Origin: Eurosta solidaginis
Taxonomy: Eukaryota > Arthropoda > Insecta > Diptera > Tephritidae
Direction: 5' to 3'
Assembly: GCF_040869045.1 (NCBI RefSeq)
Contig: NC_090319.1
Coordinates: 17,378,314 to 17,442,313, forward strand
DNA: 64,000 nucleotides
In this document: positions 46,383-58,408 of the stretch, piece by piece
Position numbering within the stretch: position 1 is the first letter of the stretch
How the letters are laid out: each line of letters starts with the position of its first letter
The notes under the pieces: generated by a model
Database searches by the model: none
What the model was told of the DNA's origin: nothing
The model's input: the letters and a program-made list of their open reading frames with translations, nothing else
Program-made: the position numbers and the translations under genes

Positions 46383-48884
46383 CAAGTAAGGAAGGTTAAG
46401 TTCGGGTGTAACCGAACATTACATACTCAGTTGAGAGCTATGGTGACAACATAAGGGAAAATAACCATGTAGGAAAATGAACCGAGGGAAACCCTGGAAT
46501 GTGTTTGTATGACATGTGTATCAAATGAAAGGCATTAAAGAGTATTTTATGAGGGAGTGCGCCATAGTTCTATAGGTGGACGCCATTTAGGGATATAGCC
46601 ATAAAGGTGGATCAGGGTTGACTCTAGAATGCGTTTGTACAATATGGGCATCAAATGAATGGTATTAATGAGTATTTTAAAAGGGCGTGGACCTAAGTTC
46701 TATAGATGGACGCCTTTTCGAGATATCGCCGTAAAGATGGACCAGGGGTGACTCTAGAATGCGTTTGCACAATATGGGCATCAAACGAAAGGTGTTAATG
46801 AGTATTTTAAAAGGGAGTGGGCCTTAGTTCTATAGGTAGACGCCGTTTCGAGATATCGTCATAACGGTGGACCAGGGGTGACTCTATAATGCGTTTGTAC
46901 GATATGGGTATTAAATGAAAGGTGTTAATGAGTATTTTAAAAGGGAGTAATCCTTAGTTCCATAGGTGGACGCCGTTTCGAGATATCGCCATAAAGGTGG
47001 ACCAGGGGTGACCCTAGAATTTGTTTGTACAATATGGGTATCAAAAGAAAGGTGTTAATGAGTATTTCAAAAGGGTGTGGGGCTTAGTTCTATAGGTGGA
47101 CACCTTTTCGGAATATCGCCACAAAGGTGGACCAGGGGTGACTCTAGAATGTGTTTGTACGATATGGGTATCAAATTAAAGGTATTAATGAGGGTTTTAA
47201 AAGGGAGTGGTGGTTGTTGTATAGGTGGTCGCATTTTCGAGATATCGCCATAAAGGTGGACCAGGGGTGACCCTAGAATTTGTTTGTACAATATGGGTAT
47301 CAAAAGAAAGGTGTTAATGAGTATTTTAAAAGGGTGTGGGGCTTAGTTCTATAGGTGGACGCCTTTTCGAGATATCGCCATAAAGGTGGACCAGGGGAGA
47401 CTCTAGAATGAGTTTGTACGATATGGGCATCAAATTAAAGGTATTAATGAGAGTTTTAAAAGGGAGTGGTGGTAGTTGTATATGTGAAGGCGTTTTCCAG
47501 ATATCGACCAAAATGTGGACTAGGGTGACCCAGAACATTATCGGTTGGATACCGCTAATTTATTTATATATGTAATACCTGGCAAGATTTTAAGGGTGTT
47601 TTATTTCGCCCTGCAGAACTTTTTCATTTTCTTCTACTTAATATGGTAGGTGTCACAACCATTTTATAAAGTTTTTTCTAAAGTTATATTTCGCGTCAAT
47701 AAAACAATCCAATTACCTTACCATGTTTCATCCCTTTTTTCGTATTTGGTATAGAATTATGGCATTTTTTTCATTTTTCGCAATTTTCGATATCGAAAAA
47801 GTGGGCGTGGTCATAGTCGGATTTCGTTCATTTTTCACACCAAGGTAAAGTGGGTTCAGATAAGTACGTGAACTGAGTTTAGTAAAGATATATCGATTTT
47901 TGCTCAAGTTATCGTGTTAACGGCCATGCGGAAGGACAGACGGACGACTGTGTATAAAAACTGGGCGTGGAATCAACCGATTTCGCCCATTTTCACAGAA
48001 AATAGTCAACGCCATAAAATCTATGCCCCTACCAAATTTCAAAAGGATTGGTTAATTTTTGTTCGATTTATGGCATTAAAAGTATCCTAGACAAATTAAA
48101 TGAAAAAGGGCGGAGCCATGCCCATTTTTAAATTTTCTTTCATTTTTGTATTTTGTTGCACCATATCATTACTGGAGTTGAATCTTGACATAATTTACTT
48201 ATATACTGTAAAGATATTAAATTTTTTGTTAAAATTTTACTTTAAAAAAATTTTTTTTTTAAAAGTGGGCGTGGTCCTTCTCCGATTTTGCCAATTTTTA
48301 TTAAGCGTACATACAGTAATAAGAGTAACGTTCCTGCCAAATTTCATCATGATATCTTCAACGACTGCCAAATTACAGCTTGCAAAAGTTTTAAATTACC
48401 TTCTTTAAAAAGTGGGCGGTGCCACGCCCATTGTCCAAAATTTTACTAATTTTATATTTTGCGTCATAAGTTCAACTCATCTACCAAGTTTCGTCGCTTT
48501 ATCTGTCTTTTGTAATGAATTATCGCACTTTTTCGTTTTTTCGAAATATTCGATATCGAAAAAGTGGGCGTGGTTATAGTCCGATATCGTTCATTTTAAA
48601 TAGCGATCTGAGATGGGTGCTCAGGAACCTACATACCAAATTTCATCAAGATACCTCAAAATTTACTCAAGTTATCGTGTTAACGGACGTACGGACGGAC
48701 GGACGGACGGACGGACGGACGGACGGACGGACGGACGGACATGGCTCAATCAAATTTTTTTTCGATCCTGATTATTTTGATATATGGAAGTCTATATCTA
48801 TCTCGATTCCTTTATATATGTACAACCAACCGTTATCCAATCAAACTTAATATACTCTGTGAGCTCTGCTCAACTGAGTATAAA
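46383..48884 (-). mobile_element. HINE/DINE-1-like element, copy 6, head-to-tail with copy 5
   Basis: Begins at CAAGTAAGGAAGGTTAAG directly after copy 5's ...GAGTATAAA, with only A residues at the joint. About eight minisatellite units (46600-47525), intact modular body, and the longest (GACG)n tract of the window (48689-48740). Ends ...CTCAACTGAGTATAAAAA. Confidence 0.88.
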
Positions 48885-49890
48885 AATGTTGTGTCCACCT
48901 CTAGAATGAACGACATACATATGCGCAAATTTAAATTTCACTCATGTTTGAAAAATTTGTTTTTGCTTGCAAAGAAAATGACACTATTCAGAATTTCTTT
49001 TTTGCTTTTGATCCTCATTTTACGATTTACACTTTTGTCGTAGATGAGATGAAAATTTGGTCTGAATGGAAATTAATGTGAAAGACAGTGCGAACGCGTT
49101 GATTAATTAGGCGCGTGGTTGTGTATGAAAATGAAAGTGAAAGCCAATTGGAACAAGGACAAAAGTGGGAAGCAATAAAATCACTCAGCACACTGTGGAA
49201 ACCACACCATTTCAAATAACAATACATTTTTACACGTGTATATAATGTGTGAGTATGTAGTATGTGTATTATGTATGTATGTTTGTTTGCTTTAGAGTAA
49301 ATAATTTCGAAATGTTTTAACATGTTTATATGACAAAAGCGTAATTAGTTGTATGCACACAGACGAAAATGCGACTCGTTGGAAAATCTCACCAAATATT
49401 TTTGAAATTTTACTGAAAACTCTTTCATTAAAAAGTACGAAGTAAGTTACGCTGAAAACGAAACAATAATCTGATAGAGATCTTAGAGTGTTTCCAGTAG
49501 CAGTGCCGTTTTAATATCTTAAAAAATATTTGAAAGTGTAAACCAAATTTTGTCAAGTGATACTCATTTTGATGGGGTTTTAAGTAAATCGACCTAGTTT
49601 TTACCATGTTGAAGTGTTGTCTAGACCTTTCACGTTCCTTCCTGTGTGCTTTGGTCTACGTATAGGCTCTGTGGAATAAACTGCGAATGCAGAAACATGT
49701 TTGATAGGTTAGTCTCCCTATATCTTACATTCTCTTCGAAGGCATTCTATATTGCGAACTTCTATTGCCAGCATTCCAGCCTGCAAGATAGCAGTGTGAC
49801 TCTAACTTTGACCAACTTCCATTTTTTCATCATCAAATGTTGATCCAAACCGCTCAGTCGGGGTATGTATATAAATTCCCCCTATTTCCT
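48885..49890. other. Intergenic, nothing recognised
   Basis: A frame at 49027-49323 is low-complexity (TG/AC-rich). No gene recognised. Confidence 0.35.
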
Positions 49891-49894
49891 AGAG

Positions 49895-50210
49895 TACCTC
49901 ACTCACGGCGGCCACATTGATGTGGATGTGGTGAGCGCGAGCTCAACATATCACACCGAAAGTCCTGGCTTCAAGTCCTGGGCAAAGCAATATCAAAATT
50001 TGGAAAAAACTGCTTTTTCAATTAGAAAACATTTTTATAAGCGGCGTCGCAACACGATTTTACAAATACCCGAGTATATTTCTGTCATGAAAAGCTTCTC
50101 AGTGAAAATGCATCTGCTTGCAGTTGCCGTTTGGATTCGACTTGAAATATATGGGGGACCCACATATTTTATCCCGCCAATTTGTAGGGAAAAACTAAAA
50201 TAGGACCATG
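49895..50210 (+). mobile_element. tRNA-derived SINE-like element, family A, copy 2
   Basis: The head has a possible A box in 'gatgtggtgagcgcgagc' and a B box in CCTGGCTTCAAGTCCTGGGC, followed by 'aaagcaatatcaaaatttgg', 'tttttcaattagaaaacatt', 'tctcagtgaaaatgcatctg' and 'cccgccaatttgtaggg'. All align with the minus strand of 32225-32582. More diverged than copy 1. Confidence 0.65.
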
Positions 50211-50269
50211 ACAAAAATTGTTATAAAAGCTCCAGCATTATATTTACTCCTCGGACGCAAATCGCGTCA

Positions 50270-50395
50270 ACAAACAACTCGACATTAGAATGGAGAAGGC
50301 GAGGGCTGTTTCGAATATACCTTGTAAATCTCTTCAAAGCCTTTTCTAACGGGAGTGGGATTTAGCGTGCACTGCTACGTTAATCGGACTGTTTA
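50270..50395 (-). mobile_element. tRNA-derived SINE-like sequence, family B, copy 2 (degenerate)
   Basis: Plus-strand 'cttgtaaatctcttcaaagc', 'aacgggagtgggattta' and 'gtgcactgctacg' match 22515-22600 in order. The B box is degraded. Confidence 0.5.
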
Positions 50396-51061
50396 TATAC
50401 GCATCCGGCCATCACTACGTCTGGCTGTTAAACAGATTTTTCCTAATTGCCTTCTGCTTCATTTATTTATTCTTCAATATAGAACATAATTTTTCTATGT
50501 TTGCTTATATTAAAGAAATGACATTCGATTTTTTGTTTATTATGTTGAGGAGCAACAAAACTATTTTATTCATCTTTTTTTTTTTACTCTGCCCACAGGC
50601 GACACAGCAAAGTTCCAAAAGACTTTAAGGACTATACAATCAGGCATCTGCGCTTTTGATTGGATCAAAATGCATAATTTCAGATGAATATCTCAAACAT
50701 GGTATAATAAGCTTCCCCAAATTTAGGAACCCAAGATTGAACATTTCGGCTACTATATTATACTTTGCTGGAGGACTCCTAATTTCAGAATAGCGAACTC
50801 TCTTCTCTAACGACAAGTGTGGCAAAAGCTATATGTTCTTTGCTTAAATGGCATTGCACGTCTAGCAATGTGATGGGGAACGTGATGAAAGTATGATGGA
50901 TTGACTACAGTGAGCCCTTGCATGTTCACCACAGAGACTTTGAGTTTTCTTGGACCTCCGTTCGAGGATTTTGATGGATTTTCTCTTTTATACAATAGCA
51001 AAATTTAAATCAAGTAAGACTTTGGCAAATCGGATTTCAATGTTTACATAGAACCACTTAA
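50396..51061. other. Intergenic, nothing recognised
   Basis: Two short minus-strand frames (50640-50825, 50807-51001) carry no known domain. Confidence 0.3.
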
Positions 51062-51065
51062 TCCT

Positions 51066-51280
51066 AGAACGCATAACCGGGTACCCGTGTGTCCAGTTGC
51101 GACTTTAAACTACTTTAGTGAGAGAACCACTGTAACTAGAGTGTTGAACCTTCTAATCTAGGCAACTACAGGGTTTCTGTATCGTTTAAGTCAATGCTTG
51201 CAGGTTTCAGTTGAGGGGTTCCCCAGATATAAGTTCCCAAAGTCTACACCTACGCGAACGCATAACCGGGTACCCGTGTA
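51066..51280 (+). repeat. Direct repeats of a CGCATAACCGGGTACCCGTGT motif
   Basis: 'acgcataaccgggtacccgt' occurs at about 51069 and 51255, about 186 bp apart. The core GGGTACCC is palindromic. Variants flank HINE copy 4 on both sides (34453 and 41936). Confidence 0.65.
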
Positions 51281-51491
51281 CCCTTCAAATATTTAACAAT
51301 TTATTTGTTTTAATAGGAAACTTTTATTGGGGATTGTAAAAATATATTAGTAAACATTAATCGTTAAACAAAAAATATTGTATTTTGTAGACATATACTA
51401 ATTTTTCTGCTGCAAACGGTGCGGATACAATTTGTCATCGAATGTACTAGGCACATTAGTTTTTTGCAGATGCTGCATGCTTTTCGCGTTT

Positions 51492-54400
51492 TTATACTCA
51501 GTTGAGCAGAGCTCACAGAGTATATTAAGTTTGATTGGATAACGGTTGGTTGTACATATATAAAGGAATCGAGATAGATATAGACTTCCATATATCAAAA
51601 TAATCAGGATCGAAAAAAAATTTGATTGAGCCATGTCCGTCCGTCCGTCCGTCCGTTAACACGATAACTTGAGTAAATTTTGAGGTATCTTGATGAAATT
51701 TGGCAAGTAGATTCCTGGGCACTCATCTCAGTTCGCTATTTAAAATGAACGATATCGGACTATAACCACGCCCATTTTTTCGATATCGAAAATTTCGAAA
51801 AACCGAAAAAATGCGATAATTCATTGCCAAAGGCGGATAAAGCGATGAAACTTGGTAGGTGGGTTGATGTTATGACGTAGAATAGAAAATTAGTAAGATT
51901 TTGGACAATGGGCGTGGCACCTCCCACTTTTACAAGAAGGTAATTTAAAAGTTTTGCAAGCTGTAATTTGGCAGTCGTTGAAGATATCATGATGAAATTT
52001 GGCAGGAGCGTTACTACTATTACTATATATGTGCTGAATAAAAATTAGCAAAATTGGATGAAGAGCGCGCCCACTTTTTAAAAAAAATTTTTTTTTAATT
52101 CAAATTTTAACAAAAAATTTAATATCTTTACTGTATATAAGTATATTAAGTCAGAATTCAACTCCAGTAATGATATGATGCAACAAAATACAAAAATAAA
52201 AGAAAATTCCAAAATGGGCGTGGCTCCGCCCATTTTCATTTAGTTTGTCTAGAATACTTTTAATGCCATAAGTCGAACAAAAATTTACCAATCCTTCTTA
52301 AATTTGGTAGAGGCATAGATTCTATGACGGTAACTGTTTTCTGTGAAAATGGGCGAAATCGGTGGAAGACACGCCCAGTTTTTATACACAGTCCACCGTC
52401 TGGCCTTCCTCTCGGCCGTTAACACAATAACTTGAGCAAAAACCGATATATCTTTACTAAACTTAGTCCACGCACTTATCTGAACTCACTTTATATTGGT
52501 GTAAAAAATGGCCGAAATCCGACCATAACCACGCCCACTTTATCGATATCGAAAATTACGAAAAATTAAAAAAATGCCATAATTCTATACCAAATACGAA
52601 AAAAGGGATGAAACATGGTAACTGGATTGGTTTATTGACGCAAAATATAACTTTGGAAAAAACTTTGTAAAATGGGTGTGACACCTACCATATTAAGTAG
52701 AAGAAAATGAAAAAGTTCTACAAGGCGAAATCAACAGCGTTTGGAATCTTGGCAGGAATACTGTTAGTGGTATTGCATATATAAATAAATTAGCAGTACC
52801 CGACAGATGATTTTCTGGATCACCTGGTCCACATTTTGGTCGATATCGCGAAAACGCCTTCACATATACATCTAAGGGCCACTCGCTTTTAAAACCTTCA
52901 TTAATACCTTTAATTTGATATCCATATCGTACAAACACCTTCTAGAGTCACCCCTGGCCCACGCAAATGGCGATATCTTGAAAAGGCGTCCACCTATAGA
53001 CCTAATGCCCACTCCCTCCTAAAATGCTCAGTAACACCTTTCGTTATTTACCCATATCGTACAAACATTCTAGAGTCACCCCTGGCCCACCCTAATGGCG
53101 ATATCTCAAAAAGGTGTCCACCTATAGACCTAATGCCCACTCCCTCTTAAAATGCTCAGTAACACCTTTCGTTTGATACCCATATCGTACAAACATTCTA
53201 GAGTCACCCCTGGCCCACCCTAATGGCGATATCTCGAAAAGGCGTCCACCTATAGACCTAATGCCCACTCCCTCCTAAAATGCTCAGTAACACCTTTCGT
53301 TTGATACCCATATCGTACAAACATTCTATAGTCACCCCTGGCCCACCCTAATGGCGATATCTCGAAAAGGTGTCCACCTATAGACCTAATGCCCACTCCC
53401 TCTTAAAATGCTCAGTAACACCTTTCGTTTGATACCCATATCGCACAAAGATTCTAGAGTCACCCTTGGTCCACCTTTATGGCGATATCTGGAAAAGGCG
53501 TCCACCTATAGAACTAAAGATTACTCCCTTTTAAAATACTCATTACCACCTTTCATTTGATACCCATATCGTACAAACACATTCTAGAGTTACCCTGGCC
53601 CACCCTAATGGCGATATCTCGAAAAGGCGTCCACTTATAGACCTAATGCCCACTCCCTCTTAAAATGCTCAGTAACACCCTTCGTTTGATACCCATATCG
53701 TACAAACATTCTAGAGTCACCTCTGGCCCACCCTAATGGCGATATCTCGAAAAGGCGTCCACCTATAGACCTAATGCCCACTCCCTCTTAAAGTGCTCAG
53801 TAACACCTTTCGTTTGATACCCATATCGTACAAACACATTCTAGAGTCACCCCTGGCCCACCCTAACGGCGATATCTCGAAAAGGCGTCCACCTATAGAC
53901 CTAATGCCCACTCCCTCTTAAAATGCTCAGTAACACCCTTCGTTTGATACCCATATCGTACAAACATCCTAGAGTCACCTCTGGCCCACCCTAATGGCGA
54001 TATCTCGAAAAGGCGTCCACCTATAGACCTAATGCCCACTCCCTCTTAAAGTGCTCAGTAACACCTTTCGTTTGATACCCATATCGTACAAACACATTCT
54101 AGAGTCACCCCTGGCCCACCCTAATGGCGATATCTCGAAAAGGCGTCCACCTATAGACCTAATGCCCACTCCCTCTTAAAATGCTCAGTAACACCTTTCG
54201 TTCGATACCCATATCGTACAAACATTCTAGAGTCACCCTTGGTCCACCTTTATGGCGATATCTCGAAAAGGCTTCCTTCCACCTATAGAACTAAGGATCA
54301 CTCCCTTTGAAAATACTCATTAACACCTTTCATTTGATACCCATATCGTACAAACACATTCTAGAGTCACCCCTGGCCCACCCTAATGGCGATATCTCGA

Positions 54401-55767
54401 AAAGGCGTCCACTTATAGACCTAATGCCCACTCCCTCTTAAAATGCTCAGTAACACCCTTCGTTTGATACCCATATCGTACAAACATTCTAGAGTCACCC
54501 CTGGCCCACCCTAATGGCGATATCTCGAAAAGGCGTCCACCTATAGACCTAATGCCCACTCCCTCTTAAAGTGCTCAGTAACACCTTTCGTTTGATACCC
54601 ATATCGTACAAACACATTCTAGAGTCACCCCTGGCCCACCCTAATGGCGATATCTCGAAAAGGCGTCCACCTATAGACCTAATGCCCACTCACACTTAAA
54701 ATGATCAGTAACACCCTTCGTTTGATACCCATATCGTACAAACATTCTAGAGTCACCCCTGGCCCACCCTAATGGCGATATCTCGAAAAGGCGTCCACCT
54801 ATAGACCTAATGCCCACTCCCTCTTAAAGTGCTCAGTAACACCTTTCGTTTGATACCCATATCGTACAAACACATTCTAGAGTCACCCCTGGCCCACCAT
54901 AATGGCGATATTTCGAAAAGGCGTCCACCTATAGACCTAATGCCAACTCCCTTTTAAAATGCTCAGTAACACCTTTGGTTTGATACCCATATCGTACAAA
55001 CATTCTAGAGTCACCCTGTCCCACCCTAATGGCGACATCTCGAAAAGGCGTCCACCTATAGACCTAATGCCCACTCCCTCTTAAAATGCTCAGTAACACC
55101 TTTCATTTGATTCCCATATCGTACAAACACATTCTAGAGTCGCCCCTGGTTCACCTTTATGGCGATATCTCGAAACGGTGTCCACCTATGGAACTAAGGA
55201 TCACTCCCTTTGAAAATACTCATTAACACCTTTCATTTCATACCCATATCGTACAAACATATTCTAGAGTCACCCCTGGTCCACCTTTATGGCGATTTCG
55301 CGAAAAGGCGTTCACCTATAGAACTAAAGCCCATTCCCTTTTAAAATACTCATTACCACCTTTCATTTGATACCCATATCGTACAAACACATTCTAGAGT
55401 CACCCCTGGCCCACCTTAATGGCGATATCTCGAAAAGGCGTCCACTGATAGACCTAAGGCCCGCTCCCTCTTAAAATGCTCAGTAACACCTTTCATTTGA
55501 TACCCATATCGTACAAACAAATTCTTGAGTCAGCCCTGGTCCACCTTTTTGGCGACATCCCTAAATGGCGTCCATCCATAGATCTATGGCCTAATCTCTC
55601 TTAAAATACTCTTTAATACCTTCCATTTGATACACATGTCTTACAACCACATTCCAGGGTTACCCTAGGTTCATTTTCCTACATGGTGATTTTCCTTATT
55701 TTGTCTCCATAGCTCTCAACTGAGTATGTAATGTTCGGTCACACCCGAACTTAGCCTTCCTTACTTG
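51492..55767 (+). mobile_element. HINE/DINE-1-like element, copy 7 (inverted twin of copy 5)
   Basis: Complete: 5' TATACTCAGTTGAGCAGAG, GTCC tract (51636-51656), modular body to about 52800, about 22 minisatellite units (52820-55550), 3' CTCAACTGAGTATGTAATG, hairpin GTTCGGTCACACCCGAAC, CCTTACTTG then T run. Stretches compared with copy 5 differ at roughly one base in a hundred. Flanks differ, so the pair arose by transposition rather than by segmental duplication. Confidence 0.88.
52820..55550. repeat. ~128/130-bp minisatellite array, about 22 units
   Basis: Same sub-lineage as the array in copy 5, including the odd unit with 'ggcttccttccacc' (54270-54283). Confidence 0.9.
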
Positions 55768-55835
55768 TTTTTTACTCCAATGAGCAAAGCGTACAGAGTA
55801 TATTAATTTTTATTGCATAACAGAGGCAAGCACAA
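55768..55835 (+). mobile_element. Truncated 5' end of a further HINE, abutting copy 7
   Basis: 'tttactccaatgagcaaagc' then 'gtacagagtatattaattt' and 'ttgcataacag' parallel the HINE 5' end (TTTATACTCAGTTGAGCAGAG...cacagagtatattaa...ggataacgg) but are diverged. It starts directly at the copy 7 3' end. Confidence 0.55.
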
Positions 55836-56635
55836 TAAATTCGCTGTGCTCTAGGAACGCCTTTATTTGCTACCGAACGGTGCCGTTTCTGTTGACCTGC
55901 TGTTGCAACAGACACAATGAAACGCCATCAACAACCCCAGGTATCCTGCTTCGTATGTGCATCTCAATCAGGCGCTCCAACATTGAAACTATTAGAGGAC
56001 ACATGAGAGCTCCTATCCTTTCGAATGAATGTACTTTGGACCATATTCCAAGACTTAAGTATATAGTTTAAGGCAAACTGGTGTAAATTATTGCCAATCC
56101 GCATAATATATACCCATAAAACATTCAAGCTGCCCAGATACAATGCCATGTTGCTTTGGAAATTTATAGAGCTTGATGGAATAAATAGCCACACAATTTT
56201 TTTCTCGCAGAGAGATAACTGATATTCTTGCAAAGCTAACAGTCAATGGCGGTACTAGTAAAGATGTCTCCGCAACCGTGAAATCAGCAAAGTTATTGGG
56301 CAATGAAAAGTTTAAGGAGGTATGCTTAGTTGAGAGAAATTTCTTGATGTTATAATATTTAATTCCTGAATACTGAGAAAGTATAGACTAGTAATATTTT
56401 CTTCCTATATATGGATTTAAATACTAGATTCCAAAAAGTATCGGTGTTTAAGGGAAAACAGTGTGAGTACCAAGTATTCGTGAGCTTCGTTATGTAAGCG
56501 TACAAGTAAATGGCAAGAAAATGAATGTTTTGGAATAACCCAAACCTCCTCGGTGGTTGAAGTCAAAACACAACAGAGTTAGCTTTACCTGAAACAAATA
56601 ATTTCGTACTTTTTGAAAAGAGCTTCGTCGGCTTC
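55836..56635. other. Intergenic, nothing recognised
   Basis: Short frames on both strands (55880-56303) show no domain. Confidence 0.3.
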
Positions 56636-56639
56636 TTAT

Positions 56640-57600
56640 CGGTGACCATCGATGTCGACCAGGTTTTGTTTAATTAGTTTTTGCTTATTATCAATGTCGA
56701 ATTATAATCGTTAAGTTATCGATTTGTAAACGTCAAGTCATATAATAAATTGGCGACGCTCATATAAGATATCGATAACCTTTCGATAGCGAATCGATAA
56801 CTTTTTAACAACATTCGATAAATTTTCTATAAGTTTATAACACACAGATAACATATTGGTAGCACCTTCATAACAAATCGATAACTTTTTGATTAAATAC
56901 CGATAACTTTTCGATGCATAATCGGTGTAATAAATGTATACCAAGTCGACAACTTTTTGATAACAGAGTGATAGCCTTTCAAGTCGATAAACCGAAAATA
57001 ACACATTGGTCTCACTACGATAAAATATCGAAAACTTTGCGACAACAAATTGATTGTTTTTTGATAAACACTCGACAACATTTCGATAGCTTTTCGAAAA
57101 AACAATCGATAAAGTGCCAAAAAAAATGTGTGACACTTCGCCAACAAATCGATGACTTTATGTGCCTTATCAATAACTTTTCGAAACAAATCGGAATTTT
57201 TTGTGATATTAAATCGATGTACCTTCGATATTAATCTTTTCGATAAACACTCGATAACAAATCAATAAAAAGCCGATAACCAATTGGTCAAAGTTCGATA
57301 ACAAATCGATAACTTTATGATAAGGTAACGACAACTTTTCGGTAAATAATCGACAAATATTTGGTAACACATAATAAGTTTTCGATAGCATATCGACAAC
57401 CTTTTCACAATAAATCGAAATTTTTCTGAAGGCAAATCGATAGCCTTAAGGTAACATATCTATAAAGTTTCGATAAATAGTCGATAAGAAATTGACAACT
57501 TATCGACGAAAATCGATAACTCATTGATAATTCTTTATCGATAAAACTTCGATAAGAAACCGATAAATCTCTGTACCTCGCCGATAACACACCTATAACA
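56640..57600. repeat. CGATAA-rich degenerate minisatellite, locus 4 (longest)
   Basis: Nearly 1 kb in which CGATAAC / AATCGATAA words recur every ~15-30 bp, e.g. 'aacaaatcgataactttatg', 'ttcgataacaaatc', 'ttatcgataaaacttcgata'. The long frames on both strands (such as the 132-codon minus frame) reflect the 15-bp period and repeat YR-V-IDLLS-type words. They are not genes. Confidence 0.8.
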
Positions 57601-58408
57601 CACCTTTCTAGAGTTGGCTCGTTTCTTTCTGAACTTTTTCAATTGACCGGGTCTCTCAACTGAACAAGTGAACTAGATCTTCGATTTCGGTTTTATTTGT
57701 TTTTTTAGTTATTTCGCTCTTCTCGTTCGCGAACATTGTAAATTCATACATACATATGTACGTAGAATTTCACAGTGAACACGAATGTTGATGATGCCAC
57801 TTACACTAAAGATATGTGTGGCAACAAAGAATTCTGTAAAAATTTGAAGTTAATTATATACATATATATATATTCATAACACATTTAAATATACCTGCAC
57901 AAAGCATTGCTGCATACACACCCCCATCTATACTTGTTGACTTTTTTCGTGGGTGTGAGTAGCAGTGATCAAATTTGCTTGAAAAAAAAAATTAACAGAT
58001 GAACAAAAAGAACAACTTGTTCGTTCATCAGAAAAATAACGACAGAACCGAATCTCTGAAATGAATGAAAAAGCACAACTCTACACCTTTCCTTTACTTC
58101 CCTTTATACCTTGCCTTACCTTTTCTACATATACTCTCCGATTTCGCCCGTATCAACTCTTCCATATATGTTGTGCGAGGCACCCATGAAAACAAATTTA
58201 TATAATACGGAACTTTCTTTGGCCATACGAAGTTCTTGTGGAAAAATTATTAATGTGCTTCTAGCCAACCGAAATAATAAACGATTCAAATACTTGAAAG
58301 TTTGATACTCAAGGTGGAGACAACACTCAGAAATACGTATCAGACCTCCGAAACAAGATTTAACCGAAAAAACGAATTTAATTCTCGTTTAGGGAGAACA
58401 TTTTATTT
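57601..58408. other. Intergenic, nothing recognised
   Basis: AT-rich, with a TA-rich tract at 57855-57875. No gene recognised. Confidence 0.35.

Noticed and set aside
46383..48884. GGGCGTGG motifs considered as individual promoter elements
   Set aside because: They recur at the same position in every HINE module, so their presence is explained by element copying. No nearby gene or TATA box supports local promoter use.
56738..57391. Overlapping 98- to 132-codon frames on both strands
   Set aside because: Produced by the 15-bp period of the CGATAA array; open on both strands with the same repetitive residues.
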